Origin: Alteromonas stellipolaris
GTDB taxonomy: Bacteria; Pseudomonadota; Gammaproteobacteria; Enterobacterales; Alteromonadaceae
Reading direction: 5' to 3'
Assembly (NCBI RefSeq): GCF_001562115.1
Contig: NZ_CP013926.1
Coordinates: forward strand, 1,736,001-1,800,000
Length of the DNA stretch: 64,000 nt
Under the pieces are notes generated by a model that did no database searches, was not told the origin of the DNA, and saw only the letters and a list, made by a program, of their open reading frames with translations. Shown here in pieces: positions 60,926 to 64,000 of this stretch. Every line of letters starts with the position of its first letter. Within the stretch, counting starts at the first letter, position 1. The translations under genes and the position numbers were made by a program.

Positions 60926-63281
60926 ACTTATCGATAGCGCAAAAGACTCAGCCTCAACTCAGGTTGTTCATACGTCGGTAAAGCATGAGAGCGCTGCAAG
61001 GCAGGTTTCTGGTAGTGCGAAATATATTGACGATTTGGTAGAGCCGCAAGGCACGCTTTACGCCGCAATAGGCACAAGCCAGTGCGCGGCAGGTATTATT
61101 GAATCTATGGATTTATCTGCCGTACGCGCAAGCGAAGGTGTGGTAGATGTTATCACCATCGATGATGTGCCTGGCCATAAAGACATTGGGCCGGTTTTTG
61201 AAGGCGATCCGCTCCTTGCTAATGGCGAAGTGAAATTTTACGGTCAGCCTTATTTTGCTGTACTTGCTACATCGGTACATTTAGCCCGTAAAGCGGCATT
61301 AAAAGGTAACATTAAGGTTATTCCTACGGCAGCGGTATTTACCACCGAAGAAGCACACAAACATGAACGTTTTGTGCGCCCTACTCATAGGTTCGGCCAA
61401 GGTGATGCAGATACCCAACTTGCCGCTGCACCTTTACGCTGTAAAGGAAACCTTTCTATTGGCGGCCAAGAGCATATGTATCTTGAAGGGCAAGTGTCGC
61501 TAGCTATTCCTGACGAAGATGGACGCATGAAGGTGTATACCTCAAGCCAACATCCTAGTGAAGTGCAAAAACTAGTGGCCGAAGTGCTCAATATTAAGCT
61601 GCATCATGTGATGGTAGATATGCGCCGCATGGGTGGCGGGTTTGGTGGTAAAGAAACCCAAGCTGCTCAGTGGGCTTGTTTAGCATCTTTGTTAGCTTCT
61701 CGCAATCAGTGTGCAGTGAAGTGTCGTTTACCTCGCAGTACTGATATGCACGTAACAGGTAAACGCCATCCTTTCGATAACAGCTTCGAAGTAGGCTTCA
61801 ATGAAAACGGTAAAATTGTTGCCACAAAAGTAGATATTAATGGCAATTGTGGGCATTCGCCTGACTTGTCTGACGCTATTGTCGACAGAGCTATGTTTCA
61901 TGCCGATAACGGCTACTTTTTAGGTGCAAGCAACATTGTAGGTCATCGCCTGCAAACTAACATGGTATCGCACACGGCTTACCGTGGCTTTGGCGGCCCG
62001 CAAGGAATGATCATGGCAGAAGCTATGATGGACGCCATGGCACGCAAACTAGAAGTAGATCCGCTAACCGTACGTAAACAAAATTTATACGGGCCGGAAA
62101 CTGGCACTACTACCCCTTATGGAATGGAAGTAGAACATAACTTACTGCCCGAAATGATAGCGAAACTAGAAAAAGACACCGACTACTGGGCACGTAGGGA
62201 CGAGATTACCGAGTTTAACCGCAACAGCCCTGTGATTAAAAAGGGCCTTGCGCTAACGCCTGTTAAGTTTGGTATTTCCTTTACCGCAAAGCACTTGAAC
62301 CAAGCGGGCGCGCTGGTACACATTTATACCGACGGTAGCATTCAAGTGAATCATGGCGGCACCGAAATGGGCCAAGGCTTACACACCAAAATTGCCCAAA
62401 TTGCGGCGAATGAATTCGGTGTGTCGATGGACATGATAGAAGTGACTGCCACCCGTACCGACAAAGTACCGAACACGTCACCAACCGCGGCGTCGAGCGG
62501 CACAGACCTAAACGGTAAAGCCGTTCAAAATGCCTGTATTACCTTGAAGGAACGCTTAGCGCTATGCTTTGCTACCGAGCTAGGTATGCCAGAGCAAGCC
62601 GAAAAGGTCCAGTTTACTGCAGGTAATCTTGTATTAGGCGAACATCAAAAAGCGTTTAGCGATTTAGTTCAGGTGGCGTATTTCGACCGCGTGTCTTTAT
62701 CAGCTAATGGATTCTATAAAACGCCGAAACTGCATTACAATCGTGAAACTGGCGATGGCCGACCGTTTTTTTACTTCTCTTATGGCGTGTCGGTTAGTGA
62801 AGTGTCTATTGATACCCTAAGTGGTGAGTACTCGGTTGATAAAGTAGACGTTCTGCACGATGTGGGTAATAGCTTGAACCCCGCCATTGATATTGGCCAA
62901 ATAGAAGGTGCTTTCATTCAAGGCATGGGCTGGTTGACTACAGAAGAACTGGTTTGGAATAACGATGGTCGCTTAACCAGTGAAAACATGGCTACGTATA
63001 AAATTCCTGCTATTGGCGATACTCCTAAGCATTTTGATGTGAAACTTTTTGGCAGAGAAAACGCGGAAGACAGTATTTACCATTCAAAAGCGGTAGGTGA
63101 GCCTCCGTTCATGTTAGCGATTTCGGTATGGTGTGCTTTGAAAGATGCTATTTCAAGTATTTCTGGTTACAGCCAAGATCCACAATTAGATACGCCAGCA
63201 ACACCAGAACGCGTATTAAATGCAGTAATGCAATTGCAACAAGCCGTACATGTGCAGAACGCGCAACAGGAACACCAATGA
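60918..63281 (+). CDS. xdhB: Xanthine dehydrogenase large subunit (molybdopterin)
   Basis: A 787-residue subunit carrying the molybdenum cofactor. Visible: SAKYIDDLVEPQGTLYAAIG near the start, MGGGFGGKETQA near residue 238, AYRGFGGPQGMIMAEAMMDAMA near 355, and the catalytic Glu in KAVGEPPFMLAISVW near 726. It hydroxylates hypoxanthine to xanthine and xanthine to urate. ATG 60918 overlaps the xdhA stop by eight bases; the frame from 60867 would start inside xdhA. Its stop overlaps the xdhC start by ATGA. Confidence 0.95.
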   Translation: MRKLIDSAKDSASTQVVHTSVKHESAARQVSGSAKYIDDLVEPQGTLYAAIGTSQCAAGIIESMDLSAVRASEGVVDVITIDDVPGHKDIGPVFEGDPLLANGEVKFYGQPYFAVLATSVHLARKAALKGNIKVIPTAAVFTTEEAHKHERFVRPTHRFGQGDADTQLAAAPLRCKGNLSIGGQEHMYLEGQVSLAIPDEDGRMKVYTSSQHPSEVQKLVAEVLNIKLHHVMVDMRRMGGGFGGKETQAAQWACLASLLASRNQCAVKCRLPRSTDMHVTGKRHPFDNSFEVGFNENGKIVATKVDINGNCGHSPDLSDAIVDRAMFHADNGYFLGASNIVGHRLQTNMVSHTAYRGFGGPQGMIMAEAMMDAMARKLEVDPLTVRKQNLYGPETGTTTPYGMEVEHNLLPEMIAKLEKDTDYWARRDEITEFNRNSPVIKKGLALTPVKFGISFTAKHLNQAGALVHIYTDGSIQVNHGGTEMGQGLHTKIAQIAANEFGVSMDMIEVTATRTDKVPNTSPTAASSGTDLNGKAVQNACITLKERLALCFATELGMPEQAEKVQFTAGNLVLGEHQKAFSDLVQVAYFDRVSLSANGFYKTPKLHYNRETGDGRPFFYFSYGVSVSEVSIDTLSGEYSVDKVDVLHDVGNSLNPAIDIGQIEGAFIQGMGWLTTEELVWNNDGRLTSENMATYKIPAIGDTPKHFDVKLFGRENAEDSIYHSKAVGEPPFMLAISVWCALKDAISSISGYSQDPQLDTPATPERVLNAVMQLQQAVHVQNAQQEHQ

Positions 63282-64000
63282 AAGCGAGTACCTGGTATGA
63301 GGCAGTAGCGCAGTGTCAGCAAGACGGTGCGCCTTACGTTATTGTAACGGTTATTAGTATTGCTGGCTCTACTCCACGTGAAGCCGGTAGCAAAATGGTG
63401 GTTACCGATGCACAAAGCATTGATACGATTGGCGGCGGGCATTTAGAGTTCGACGCTATTAAAACCGCTAGAGAGATGCTAAGTACTGGAACTGGTTCTG
63501 TTGGCGAGCAGGGTAAAAATAATGCGAGTACCGAAATACGTTCATACCCCCTTAGCAGTAAGCTAGGGCAATGCTGTGGCGGTGCGGTTAAAGTGTTGTT
63601 TGAAGTCTGCAATCGCCATGCGCAGCACATCGCAATTTTTGGCGCAGGGCATGTGGCAAAAGCGCTGGTTCCTATTTTGGCGCAACTTCCCCTTCGCATT
63701 TCGTGGATTGATAGCCGTGAAGATTTGTTCAGCCACCCGCTGCCAGCAAACGTTAAAAAGGTGGTAGAAGAAGCACCAGAAACGGAAGTGCGTGGGCTTG
63801 AAGAGAACACCTGGTTGGTAATATTGACCCACGACCATCAACTCGATTACCGCATTACCGAGCAAGCCTTGAAATACCCTGCGTTGCCTTTTGTGGGGCT
63901 TATTGGTTCACAAACTAAAGCCAAGCGTTTCATTACTAAATTAGAACACCGTGGTTTTAATGAAAGTGATCTAGCGCGATTAGCAACCCCTATTGGTGAT
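63278..64000 (+). CDS. xdhC: Xanthine dehydrogenase accessory protein XdhC, cut by the window end
   Basis: The first 241 residues. XdhC binds the molybdenum cofactor and inserts its sulfurated form into XdhB. Seen: YVIVTVISIAGSTPREAGSKMVVTD, IGGGHLEFDAI, LGQCCGGAVKVLFE (conserved Cys pair) and the Rossmann-like IAIFGAGHVAKALVPIL. The gene runs past base 64000 by a small part (full length about 270-300). ATGA overlap with xdhB. Genes for urate breakdown may follow. Confidence 0.93.
   Translation, partial: MKASTWYEAVAQCQQDGAPYVIVTVISIAGSTPREAGSKMVVTDAQSIDTIGGGHLEFDAIKTAREMLSTGTGSVGEQGKNNASTEIRSYPLSSKLGQCCGGAVKVLFEVCNRHAQHIAIFGAGHVAKALVPILAQLPLRISWIDSREDLFSHPLPANVKKVVEEAPETEVRGLEENTWLVILTHDHQLDYRITEQALKYPALPFVGLIGSQTKAKRFITKLEHRGFNESDLARLATPIGD

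Overview
The window looks like a chromosomal segment of a marine gammaproteobacterium, most likely an Alteromonadaceae member (Alteromonas/Glaciecola-like). The pointers are the thrS-infC-rpmI-rplT block with an AUU-start infC, a PEP-CTERM-type protein, LapG/LapD, a VpsP-type polysaccharide protein, TonB-dependent uptake and a RutR-like regulator. Base composition is moderate, and visibly more AT-rich in the flippase/glycosyltransferase genes at 2.5-5.8 kb. I saw no rRNA, tRNA, transposase, prophage or CRISPR array.

Region 1 (1-24.2 kb) is an exopolysaccharide (EPS) and biofilm locus. It starts with the 3' end of manC (GDP-mannose supply) and a pyruvyltransferase gene, then a PEP-CTERM-like secreted protein. 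A tightly coupled minus-strand operon (9404 to 2487) encodes three or four glycosyltransferases, a Wzy-like polymerase and a Wzx-like flippase. A plus-strand set follows: lapG-lapD (c-di-GMP-gated periplasmic protease control), a small secreted protein, an O-antigen-ligase-like protein and a small membrane protein. A second minus-strand operon (20760 to 15295) encodes an outer-membrane beta-barrel, Wza, the Wzc tyrosine autokinase, a PHP-type phosphatase and VpsP. The initiating phosphoglycosyltransferase (wcaJ-like) and a lipoprotein read rightward. One 17-bp palindrome (TTGTARTAAAATTACAA) occurs in two of the EPS control regions.

Region 2 (24.2-34.4 kb) is housekeeping: rplT, rpmI, infC and thrS, a pteridine reductase, a DUF3080 lipoprotein, an MscS channel, a CPBP-family membrane protein, an RpiR-type regulator and a DUF924 protein.

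Region 3 (34.5-64 kb) is a purine salvage and catabolism island. Ureide genes come first: an AMI1-like amidase, an HpxW-like oxamate amidohydrolase, a TauE/SafE transporter, a ureidoglycine-glyoxylate aminotransferase, an allantoate amidohydrolase and a small cupin. A cell-envelope scavenging set follows: exported ADGF-type adenosine deaminase, NCS2 permease, TonB-dependent receptor and an exported NUP-family protein. Next are two c-di-GMP proteins, a hybrid histidine kinase and an orphan HPt protein, then cytosolic adenosine deaminase, an AzgA-type purine permease, allantoinase (puuE), a RutR-like TetR regulator and xdhA-xdhB-xdhC (cut by the window end). Four copies of a RutR-type 16-bp palindrome lie upstream of the exported deaminase, the receptor, the purine permease and xdhA, which suggests one purine or pyrimidine-responsive regulon. 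The implied flow is: extracellular nucleosides are captured and deaminated outside the cytoplasm, bases are imported, oxidised by xanthine dehydrogenase, and ureides are taken through allantoate and ureidoglycine to glycine plus oxalurate/oxamate. Uricase, HIU hydrolase and OHCU decarboxylase are not in the window and may lie beyond its right edge.
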